A stretch of 40,013 bases of DNA, taken from the NCBI GenBank assembly GCA_029938555.1, contig JAOZUR010000015.1:1-40013 (forward strand), written 5' to 3'. This DNA comes from Candidatus Sabulitectum sp. Lineage in GTDB: Bacteria; Fermentibacterota; Fermentibacteria; Fermentibacterales; JCC-6. Shown piece after piece: positions 7,940-16,600 of the stretch. Position numbers and translations under genes: made by a program. The first letter of the stretch is position 1. Every line of letters starts with the position of its first letter. Below the pieces are notes generated by a model. That model was not told the origin of the DNA and did not search any database. It was given only the letters and a program-made list of their open reading frames with translations.

Positions 7940-9156
7940 TGTCGCAAGCCCTTTGTTGGTTCAAGACTTGCGGCTCTTGCAGCAGGTAGAAGGGCTGCAA
8001 GAAGGCTTACAACCACAGCCACTCCACCAGAAGTGAAAACAGCTAAAAAAGAAATTTTCATTGGAAAGGAATCATGAAAAGAGTACACATCAGGCAATTG
8101 AATTAAACCGGTGGAAGTTATGAGCCAGCAACCGGCCAGACCAAGGATTATGCCGGACAACGCACCTGTTAAACCAACTAGCAGTCCTTCCCATAAAAAC
8201 ACTTTTAGTATCAATTGGCGATTAGCTCCCATTGCTTTTAGTACTGCAATATCACGCCTTCTTTCAACAACACTTCTTGCGATTGTTCCAGTTATGTTAA
8301 AAGAGGCAACCAGTGTGATTAAAAGGATAGCAACAAAAGCACCCAGTCTTTCAAGTTTAAGGCTGGCATAAAGTGCCGGGTTTCTCTGTTGCCATGTAAG
8401 TACATTGATTGAATCAGGTAGAATCCCCTCTAAAGCATCCACCGTCTGTTCTAATGAAAAGTTTTTCTGTGGTTCAATAAATATTCCAGTACAACCGCCT
8501 GTGGGAAGGAACATTCTTGCGGCTGTTTCAATTGGCAGATAGGCAATTTTTCTGTCATTCACCGGAAGTCCGGTTTCAATAGATCCCACAAGAACAGCTC
8601 TTCCAAGGCCAACTCTTCCGCTGGAAAAAAAAGCAGCAGGTGGAAAAAATAGAATTGTATCACCAACACTGTGCATGAAATCCTCTGCCAGATAAACTCC
8701 TAGTACTGTTCCTGGAAGGTCGTCTTCTGGAAGATCAGGCGGAGACCCCCATATTAGCATGGTATCAAGGCCAGCTTCAATAAAATTAGCCTGAGTTATG
8801 CCACGGATTAGGCAACCGGATTCTATATTTCTTGATGGCATTCTGGCCACGGCTTCCCCTTCAATAAAAGGCGAAACTGATTTCACCTGTGGAAGAGCAA
8901 GTAGAGACGCCAGAAATAATGAATCATCTGACAGTGGTTCTGTAGTGGTGGAAAGTAATGCTATTGGAGCATCAACTGCTTTTACACTTTTTTCAATAAA
9001 TTCAGCCAGACCTGCTAGTATGCTCATTACAATCACAAGGGCAGCAACACCAAGGGTAACACCTGCTGTGCTTACCACCGATGCAAAAGCCAGTCTTTTT
9101 CGTCTGGGATGGCGTCTTATATAGCGCCAAGCTAGTTTCCATGATAGAGTAGCCAG
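7936..9156 (-). CDS. LolC/LolE-type (MacB/FtsX-like) ABC transporter permease, probable CTG start
   Basis: This permease (406 residues from the CTG) has the lipoprotein-release/MacB plan: one N-terminal membrane segment (TLGVAALVIVMSILAGL), a large periplasmic domain (about residues 60-265), and three C-terminal segments around the FtsX motif SVVERRRDIAVLKAMGA. It probably works with a separate ATPase, not seen here, in lipoprotein sorting or efflux. A GTG at 9078 would cut off the family-typical leader WKLAWRYIRRHPRRKRLAFA. Extending upstream gives no ATG, GTG or TTG before an in-frame TGA at 9169-9171. The best start is CTG 9154-9156, with GGAGG five bases upstream. A TATAAT box lies about 30 bases upstream. 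It overlaps the downstream gene by four bases. Confidence 0.8.
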   Translation of the reverse strand: MATLSWKLAWRYIRRHPRRKRLAFASVVSTAGVTLGVAALVIVMSILAGLAEFIEKSVKAVDAPIALLSTTTEPLSDDSLFLASLLALPQVKSVSPFIEGEAVARMPSRNIESGCLIRGITQANFIEAGLDTMLIWGSPPDLPEDDLPGTVLGVYLAEDFMHSVGDTILFFPPAAFFSSGRVGLGRAVLVGSIETGLPVNDRKIAYLPIETAARMFLPTGGCTGIFIEPQKNFSLEQTVDALEGILPDSINVLTWQQRNPALYASLKLERLGAFVAILLITLVASFNITGTIARSVVERRRDIAVLKAMGANRQLILKVFLWEGLLVGLTGALSGIILGLAGCWLITSTGLIQLPDVYSFHDSFPMKISFLAVFTSGGVAVVVSLLAALLPAARAASLEPTKGLRQ

Positions 9157-9162
9157 TGGAAC

Positions 9163-9167
9163 CTCCG
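9163..9167 (-). promoter_or_regulatory. Shine-Dalgarno site deciding a CTG start
   Basis: On the minus strand GGAGG is followed by five bases and then CTG (9156-9154), which opens the permease frame. An ATG at 9142-9140 is out of frame. This is the strongest ribosome site in the region and lies directly downstream of the TATAAT box. Confidence 0.6.
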
Positions 9168-9183
9168 TTCATCTTCTTGAGTA

Positions 9184-9198
9184 TTGATTATATATCAA
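9184..9198. promoter_or_regulatory. A+T-rich divergent promoter region with inverted repeat and consensus -10 box
   Basis: The 74 bases between the divergent permease and C25 protease genes contain TTGAT-TATAT-ATCAA, 5-bp arms around an A+T centre. On the minus strand this includes a perfect TATAAT (plus-strand ATTATA at 9187-9192), suitable for the permease operon, but the -35 region at 17 bases is poor. It may also serve the plus-strand protease operon. The evidence is only sequence resemblance. Confidence 0.35.
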
Positions 9199-9218
9199 AA
9201 CTGAACCAACATTGATGA

Positions 9219-9224
9219 AAGGGG
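9219..9224 (+). promoter_or_regulatory. Possible Shine-Dalgarno site for a CTG start of the first C25 protease
   Basis: AAGGGG lies six bases before CTG 9231, which opens the protease frame directly into a hydrophobic signal sequence. The only nearby ATG (9215-9217) is out of frame by one base and has no ribosome site upstream of it. Confidence 0.4.
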
Positions 9225-9230
9225 ATTATT

Positions 9231-12200
9231 CTGTCTGGTTTTATTCTTGCGCTTGCAATAATTGCGTTGGAACATGTTGAAACTGTTGAGGTTAACTATC
9301 CTGTCCTTACAGAAGTAGACAGTATGAATGCAATTAACATACCTGGTATGTACCCAATTGAAGTTACCGATGAAGCAGTTCTTCCTGGTTCGATCAGGTA
9401 CATTCCAGTACCGCCGGGCTCAGAACCACACCTTGAGTGGTCTGTTGGAGCTGTTGAAAATACAAATTGGAATGATCGGATGATTTTAGCTTCTACCCCG
9501 GAATTTTCCGGTTCAGGGCTTGAAACTACTGAAGAGTTTTACCCAGTGGATTTTCCCTCTGCCCATGATCCAGTATCATTTGAAGTAATACATATTCTTG
9601 GAACAACAGTTGCCCGAGTTCATATATCCCCATTTTGTTATGGAACCCCTAGCCAGTACGCAAAGCAGATCAACTACAGCTTGTCAGTTCCTGACGCTGC
9701 AGGAGGTCGCCCTGTTGAGGGTACTTTATTGCAAAGCCTTTGTCCAAACTCTGAAAGGTGGTGGCCATATACCCAGAGGTCACAAGCCAGTACATTTTGG
9801 GGTAAACCATGGGCCAGAATAAAGGTTAAAAACACTGGTTTTTACAGTGTTACCTGTGAAGAGCTTGAAGCTTCAGGTTGTGCTGTTTCAGGAGTTCCTT
9901 CCGCCTCTCTTGCCATGTTTGCCGGTCCAGGTGAAATGTTTGATCCTGAAAATCCAGGTGATTCCCACGAACTGGCTTCTGTTTCTATCAAGGTTTTTGA
10001 TGGAGGCGACGGTATTTTTGATCAGGCAGATTCATTGGTTTTCTTTGGGCAGGGGTTGTGGCATTGGAATTTTGAATCTGATTCTCTTTACAGATCTTTT
10101 CATCGATTTGATGATTCAAATACCTACTGGCTTACTTGGGGTGGCGAAAATGGAAATAGAATGGAATCGGTGGATGTAACTCCCTCTGGTGGAACGGAAA
10201 TAAACCAAGGTATTGTAACATTTGGATATGAACAGGAAATATTTTGGGAACATGCCGAACACAGAACAGGTTGGTTATGGGGTTTTCTGAGTTCTGAATT
10301 CGCCAGTTATTTCTATTTAGGTTCGCCATTTGCATCGGAGAATGCAACATTAAGATTGTCTGTTATTAATGAAACTTATTCAACACACAGAGTGTGGGCA
10401 GAGTTAGAAGGCATTTCTATTTTAGATACCCTTGGTAACCGACGAATAGAACATTTTACCATTGAAAATGTTTCTGTGAACCAGGAAGGTAATATTTTAA
10501 AAATCTGGAGTGATCACCCCTATAATTCATTTTTTAATTATGCAGAAATTCTGCTTTCAGTGGATTTGTCTGCTTCAGCGGGATATATGGTTGTTTTAGA
10601 GGATTATGTACCAGGGCTTCATTTTATGAGCATCGGTTCAGTTTCCACAGATGCAGAAATTTATGACCTTACTGATCCTTTTCACCCTGTGAAATTTACA
10701 GGATGGTCGTTTGATGGTACAAATGCAGGTTTATCAGTTAACATGTCAGGAGATTTATCGGTTTTTTGGGCTATTGAACCTTCATTCTATCTTTCACCAG
10801 AGAATATAGAGCCTGCACAGCCGGGAAGAATACTTGGTGCATCCTCTCCAGCAGATGTAATTATTACAGTTCCCGAAGTTCTCATTGATGGGATAGCTGT
10901 TCTTGAAGCAATTTATGCATCTCGGGGGCTTTCTGTACTAACTGTCACATACAAGGAAATTTATGATGAGTTCGGCCAGGGCGTTTCTGACCCTGGAGCG
11001 GTTAGATCTTTGGTGAGATGGGCTCTTGATACATGGCCAGACCCACCACAGGCGTTGCTTCTGATTGGTGACGGTTCTAATGATCCGCTTGGGTATTCAA
11101 CCGGTTATAAAACCATTGCACCGGTTAATGTAGAATTACAGTCAGACAACTGTGAAGAATCATATTTTACCACAGTACATACAAACAGTGAACATCCTGA
11201 AATTCCAGTGTCAAGAATTCCTGCTTCTACAATCAATGAACTTCTTGTTGTTTGTGAAAAAACGGTAACTGTGGAAAATAGTGCAAATCATGGCCCTTGG
11301 AGCAATACTGTTTTTCTAGTAGCAGACGACGAATGGGGTAAGGGAGAAAGTTCAAATGAATTTCAATCAACAGATATCTGTGAGCTTCTTGCAGATAGTA
11401 TTGTGCCATTTTCAGCCAATGTGGTAAAACTTTATGAAATAGAGTACCCATGGCCTGCTGGAACTACTGTTGAGGGAATTCATCCTACAAAACCAGAGGC
11501 ATCTTCCGACTTTATAGATCAGCTCAACAAAGGTGTTCTTTATGTTTCCTTTTTTGGACACGGTTCTTACGACCAAATGACTCACGAAAAACTGTTTGCA
11601 TCATCCATGATTAGTCAGCTTTGCAATGCCCCAAGGTACTTTTTGTACAATTCTTTTTCATGTGATAATGGTTTTTTTGATCTTGCAGCTGCTGATTGTA
11701 TTGCAGAAAACCTTCTTTTTCACCCCCAGGGTGGAGCAGTTGCCACGGTGGCCTGTACTCGGGCTAGCTGGACACCTCAGAATGAAGTTTTGTCATCAGC
11801 ATTTATGAGTTTATTGCATCAGGGAACTAATACATTAGCAGAGGCCTTGTGGCTTTCTCAACTTTCCGTTGGCAACATGAACAATTATCTGTATCCAGTT
11901 CTTGGTGATGGGGGTATGACCCTTCCTTGGACGGAAACTGAAGGGTATTCTGTCATGCCGGAGGATACATTGACCAGGGGGCAGATTAGTACTGTAGATG
12001 TGTCTTTTACCCAAGAATCTTCTTTCCTTTTCAGGTGTTTAGAAAGTGCAGACTCTGTGGTGTATGTGAGCCCTCTTAAAGGTAATTGCACCATTGAATA
12101 TTTAAGGTACGGGTCTGAATTGTACAGTAGTATTCTTTCCACTGACCAGTCAGGAGACATTTCTGTAAACTTTTTTGTGCCACTTCAGGCGGATACAGGT

Positions 12201-12932
12201 TTTTCTGCCAGGTGTGACGGCACAGGACGAATTGGATCTGAATTGGGAACAGCTTATGCATGGCCGGTTCCGCTGATAGATACAGGTGATTATGCTGACG
12301 ATACACAGGGCCCTGATATAGAACTTAGTTTTCCAGCTTCCCAAGGAGACGAAATACCATCTGTGTACCAGAATGCCAATCTGCGTGCTGTTCTTTCTGA
12401 TCCTTCAGGTATTTGCGTACTTGGAAATGATGCTGGTTCAATAATTATAGGTTCAGTGGATGGTGGATATGAAGATATTACAGAGTTATTTTCTTATAAT
12501 CAGGGTAGCTATACCACAGGTACTTTAAATTATCAGATACCAGACCTGTTGCCAGGGTTACATGAGATCAGAGTAGTAGCACGAGATGGAATGAAAAACA
12601 CAGGTGAGGCTGTTTTGAATTTCACCGTTTTAAGTAGTGAAACTCCATTATTGGAGAAAACAGGGGTTTACCCTAATCCTGTACAAGGCCCTAGAGCCTT
12701 TTTCTTCACCACATCTTCCACAGGTACGGTTGAAGTCACCGTTTACACAATTGCAGGCCGACCTGTGTGGCGAGATGAAATACTGGTTCAAGATGGTGCT
12801 GGTCAGCTTCTTTGGAACGGCTTGGATTCTGACGGAGATTCTATAGCAGCAGGAGCTTATGTTTACATTATCAAATTTTCAGGTGGCTCTGGTGGAGCGT
12901 CTGCAACTGATGTTCTTGTGGTCAGTCCATGA
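9231..12932 (+). CDS. Secreted C25 (gingipain-like) cysteine protease with C-terminal FlgD-Ig/sorting-like domain
   Basis: From CTG 9231 this is 1233 residues, opening with a signal sequence (SGFILALAIIALEH). A TTG at 9267 would destroy that signal. Alternatively, removing one base from AAAGGGG at 9218-9224 would join ATG 9215 to give MKGIILSGFILALAIIA. A beta-rich N-terminal part (to about 560) precedes the caspase-like C25 domain, where His777 (FFGHGSYDQ) and Cys811 (NSFSCDNG) form the catalytic dyad. Residues from about 1140 (YPNPV...VYTIAGRPVW...WNGLDSDGD...GAYVYIIK) form the FlgD-Ig type tail typical of type IX-like secreted proteins. The stop overlaps the sirtuin start by four bases. 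It is homologous to the protease at 13663-17337. Substrate specificity is unknown. Confidence 0.85.
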   Translation: MSGFILALAIIALEHVETVEVNYPVLTEVDSMNAINIPGMYPIEVTDEAVLPGSIRYIPVPPGSEPHLEWSVGAVENTNWNDRMILASTPEFSGSGLETTEEFYPVDFPSAHDPVSFEVIHILGTTVARVHISPFCYGTPSQYAKQINYSLSVPDAAGGRPVEGTLLQSLCPNSERWWPYTQRSQASTFWGKPWARIKVKNTGFYSVTCEELEASGCAVSGVPSASLAMFAGPGEMFDPENPGDSHELASVSIKVFDGGDGIFDQADSLVFFGQGLWHWNFESDSLYRSFHRFDDSNTYWLTWGGENGNRMESVDVTPSGGTEINQGIVTFGYEQEIFWEHAEHRTGWLWGFLSSEFASYFYLGSPFASENATLRLSVINETYSTHRVWAELEGISILDTLGNRRIEHFTIENVSVNQEGNILKIWSDHPYNSFFNYAEILLSVDLSASAGYMVVLEDYVPGLHFMSIGSVSTDAEIYDLTDPFHPVKFTGWSFDGTNAGLSVNMSGDLSVFWAIEPSFYLSPENIEPAQPGRILGASSPADVIITVPEVLIDGIAVLEAIYASRGLSVLTVTYKEIYDEFGQGVSDPGAVRSLVRWALDTWPDPPQALLLIGDGSNDPLGYSTGYKTIAPVNVELQSDNCEESYFTTVHTNSEHPEIPVSRIPASTINELLVVCEKTVTVENSANHGPWSNTVFLVADDEWGKGESSNEFQSTDICELLADSIVPFSANVVKLYEIEYPWPAGTTVEGIHPTKPEASSDFIDQLNKGVLYVSFFGHGSYDQMTHEKLFASSMISQLCNAPRYFLYNSFSCDNGFFDLAAADCIAENLLFHPQGGAVATVACTRASWTPQNEVLSSAFMSLLHQGTNTLAEALWLSQLSVGNMNNYLYPVLGDGGMTLPWTETEGYSVMPEDTLTRGQISTVDVSFTQESSFLFRCLESADSVVYVSPLKGNCTIEYLRYGSELYSSILSTDQSGDISVNFFVPLQADTGFSARCDGTGRIGSELGTAYAWPVPLIDTGDYADDTQGPDIELSFPASQGDEIPSVYQNANLRAVLSDPSGICVLGNDAGSIIIGSVDGGYEDITELFSYNQGSYTTGTLNYQIPDLLPGLHEIRVVARDGMKNTGEAVLNFTVLSSETPLLEKTGVYPNPVQGPRAFFFTTSSTGTVEVTVYTIAGRPVWRDEILVQDGAGQLLWNGLDSDGDSIAAGAYVYIIKFSGGSGGASATDVLVVSP

Positions 12933-13660
12933 TAAACAAGGTCCAAAGGTTGATAAAAAAAAGTACAAATGTAGTGATTTTTACCGGTGCAGGAATGTCT
13001 CGTGAAAGTGGAATAAGAACATTTAGAGGTGAAGAAGGGTTGTGGAAACAGTACAAACCAGAACAGCTTTCTTCCATAACCGGTTTACAGGCCCAACCGG
13101 AACTGGTGTGGGATTGGTACAAAAAGAGATTGATCACAGGTGAAGGTGTTATACCACACAGGGGATATGATGCTTTGACTCACTTGCAGAAACTTAAGGG
13201 GAGCCTTCCGGTAATAACCCAGAATGTTGATGGTTTGCACAGGTTATCAGGGCAAACTGATGTTCTGGAATTGCATGGTTCAATGCGAACGGCATCCTGT
13301 TTGGTAAAATGTGGATTTTCCACAGAGTTAACAACTGATCTTTTAGGGTCAATGCCTCCTCACTGCCCCTGGTGTGGAAATATTTTAAGACCTGATATTG
13401 TTCTTTTTGGTGAACCTCTTCCTGCCGAGGTTATTTCAAGATCCTATGAACTGGCTGATAACTGTGATTTGATGTTAGTTATTGGAACTTCTGTTCAGGT
13501 ATGGCCAGCAGCGGGTATACCTTTTGCTGCACTTGATAATGGGGCAACTGTAATAGAGATTAATCCTGCTGGTACTGAACTGCCCTGTAATGAAAATGTT
13601 ATCAGTGTAAGAAGAAAAGCAGGAGAGATCTTGCCTTTGCTTGTTGGTTTAAAGGAGTAG
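12929..13660 (+). CDS. cobB: Sir2-family NAD-dependent protein deacylase, SIRT5/CobB-like
   Basis: This 243-residue cytoplasmic sirtuin should remove acyl groups from lysine using NAD+. It has GAGMSRESGIRTFRG (residues 20-34, NAD loop), TQNVDGLH (97-104), catalytic H116 in LELHGS, a zinc site C124/C128/C146/C149, and LVIGTSVQVWPAA. Residues WDWYKKR carry Y64 and R67, spaced like the Tyr-x-x-Arg pair of SIRT5 and CobB that binds succinyl or malonyl lysine, so desuccinylase/demalonylase activity is plausible (family knowledge plus inference). It overlaps the upstream protease by four bases and ends two bases before the second protease, so it is embedded in the protease operon. It has no signal peptide, so it cannot act in the same compartment as the mature proteases. 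Confidence 0.93.
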   Translation: MINKVQRLIKKSTNVVIFTGAGMSRESGIRTFRGEEGLWKQYKPEQLSSITGLQAQPELVWDWYKKRLITGEGVIPHRGYDALTHLQKLKGSLPVITQNVDGLHRLSGQTDVLELHGSMRTASCLVKCGFSTELTTDLLGSMPPHCPWCGNILRPDIVLFGEPLPAEVISRSYELADNCDLMLVIGTSVQVWPAAGIPFAALDNGATVIEINPAGTELPCNENVISVRRKAGEILPLLVGLKE

Positions 13661-13662
13661 AT

Positions 13663-16600
13663 ATGACTGTGTTTTCGCTGATTACAATTCTTGTTGCTTC
13701 CTGGAGTGGAACTTTCAATTTCCCAGTGGCAGATATTGATCCGTCTGGTCTTCCTGTTATTCAGGGAACTGTAAATCTTAATGAACCTGGTGTTCCCATG
13801 TATCCTGTAAAAACTTTGTTCATACCTGTTCCACCGGGAATTGATCTTGAACTCAGTTATTCTATAAATTCTTCTAATTTATCTTTGAACACAGCAACGA
13901 TCCCCCGAGGTGGCGAGCTGGTAGGCTCTGGGCTTGAAGCCCATGTTGTTCCAGTAGAACCTGTTGATTTCCTGGTGCAGACTGTAGAACTTGATGGTGT
14001 ATTTCCCCTTGCTGGCAGCCAAGTTGCTGTGGTGAATATTTATCCGTACACGGAACATGGTTCAGTTTCTTCTGTGTCTGTTTCATTAAACTGGAATGGT
14101 GGAGTTTCAGGCCAGAGAATTCCTGAAAAACATCTTCTTAACAGGTTGGCTCAGAGTGAATTGTACTGGCCGGTGAGTTTTTCCAGAGAAACTAGCCCAT
14201 TCTGGGGCAAACCATGGGCGAAAATTTCTATACAGAATTCAGGTAGTTATCAGCTAACATGTTCTGAACTTGAAGCTTCCAATTGTGCCGTTACCGGTGT
14301 TCCTGTTAACAGCCTTTCTCTTTTTTCAGGACCTGGAACGCAATTTGCAAATCAACAGGAAACTGAGCATTTACTTCAGCCGATTGCAATTCTTGTTCAA
14401 GACAAAAATAATGATGGTATTTTTAACGGTGATGATGTTATTCGATTTCTTGCTGGTGGTCTGAATAGGTTTGAATACTCTAATAGCGGTCTAAACTGGC
14501 TTTTCAACAGGTACGCAACCGATAGAATTTACTGGCTCACCTGGGGTGGTGAATCCGGAGTTAGAATGCAGAGTGAAGCTGGTTCACCTGATGATTCTCC
14601 TGATTGGGGTAATACAGTTGAGCATACAGTTCATCTGGAAGACGGTGGTTATTGGTATCCAAGGTTTGAACTAAGAACAGGCTGGTTCTGGGAAAAAATC
14701 AATTCTGGCGAACAGACACAAGTTCCATTAAATCTTGCAGATGCATCTGGTACTGCTGATGTTACCGTTGCTTTTGCAGTTTCAGAATCATCTGCTTACT
14801 CTGTAACACTTCAAGGCGGTGGAACTGCGGAACTTAGTGGATCAGGTCCTAAGAGATATGTATTCAAAAATGTAAATATTTCCGGGCTTAATCAGCTTCA
14901 GATCAGTTTTTCTTCCACAGATCCAACCTCTGATTTTTACCTTGATTATGTAGAGTTGTTTTATTCAGTATCAACAACCTCTTCTAACCGAAGGCTTTTC
15001 TTTCCAGGTCAGTCTGGCAGATATAATTTTTCTTTTTCGCAGGGAACTACTGCGTTTGACGTGACAGATTTGATGAATCCTGTATTAATTTCAGAAGCAG
15101 ATCAATCTTCCGGTTCGTTGAAATTTTCAGTTGATCTTCAAGATTCAACTTCGCTTATGGTTGTGAGTGAAGATAGCTGGTTATCTCCTGTTTCTATCAA
15201 TTCTTCTGCAGCAGGCAGACTTGTTGGCACAGTTTCTTCTGGGGACAGGTTGCTTGTGGTTCCAGATGTGTTTCTTGATCATGCTGCAGGGTTGCAATCT
15301 ATTCTGGAAAGCATGGGTCTTGAGGTTGTTACCGCCACCACCAGTGAAATTTATGATGAATTTGGTCAAGGGGTAAAAGATCCAGGAGCCATCCGCTCAG
15401 CAGTGAGATGGGCTCTTGATTCATGGTCTACACCGGTAAGCGGTGTTATTCTTGGTGCTGATGCAACCTATGATCCTTTAAATTACAGTACAACTTTGCC
15501 AGATCTTGTGCCAGCAATGATTTTTCTAGAGAACGACTTCAGTTATCCGTCATGGGCATCTGAAGACTGGTTTGTTCAAGTGCATCCAAACGCTGGATTT
15601 CCTGAAATCCCCATAACTCGAATTCCAGCTGGTGATGTTTCTTCATTTGGTACAGTGATTGCTAAAAGTGCTTTGTATTATTCAGCACAAGCCCAGGGAA
15701 GCTGGAGTAACAGGTTTGTTCTTTTTGCAGATGATGAATGGGGTGAAAAAACATACAGTGAGAATGAGCATACAGAGGATATGGAAACAATATGTTACGA
15801 TGATTTGCCATCTCATGTGAAACCAGAGAAGTTTTATCAGATTGAATATCCGTGGCCTCCAGGAACTGTTCCCGGTGGTGTTCACCCTGAAAAACCCGAA
15901 GCCCGTGTGGATTTGATTGATCTTTGGAATGAGGGAATGGGCGCTCTTCTTTTCTTTGGACACGGTTCTGCCAATCAGATTACTCATGAGAAAACTATGC
16001 TGGGTGATGATCCGGCTTCGCTGACAAACGGAGCAAGATTGCCTCTAGCCATGTTTCTTTCTTGTGATGTTTCCAGATTTTTTGTACCGGGAGTTAACTG
16101 TATAAGTGAAAAACTTGTTTACCACCCTGCCGGTGGTGCTATTGCAACCATAGGTGCCACTGGAGGAACATTCTCTTCGCCTAATTATAGTTACGCAGCA
16201 GCAATGATTCCTTTTCTTACTAATGATGAAAATTCCATTGGATATTCATTTTGGGCAGGTAAATTGAATGCACACAAAGCTGGCAATTCCGAGTATTATG
16301 TTTTGATGGGGCTGTCGGATCTGGTTCTACCAATGTCAAGAAACGATCTTTCAATTTCCCTTCAGAGTGATACTCTTCGCTCTGGTGAAATCAATGTGGT
16401 TTCAGGTGAAGGAGTTTCCCGAGACGGACTTGCTTTAATAGAAATTTCCGAGTCAGATATTCCTGCAAGTTACACAATGTTGTCTGGTGGAGTTATAGAC
16501 TACTTCCGTCAGGGAGGTACAGCATGGAGGGGTAGATCGGCACTTTTCAACCACGAGTTTACAGCTGATTGCATTCTTCCAGTTGCGTGCAAAACAGGTG

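Noticed and set aside
7936-9078. Permease start at GTG 9078
   Set aside because: It cuts the conserved arginine-rich leader before the first membrane segment and has no ribosome site.
9267-12932. Protease start at TTG 9267
   Set aside because: It would remove the hydrophobic signal sequence of a protein that must be exported, and no ribosome site is placed for it.
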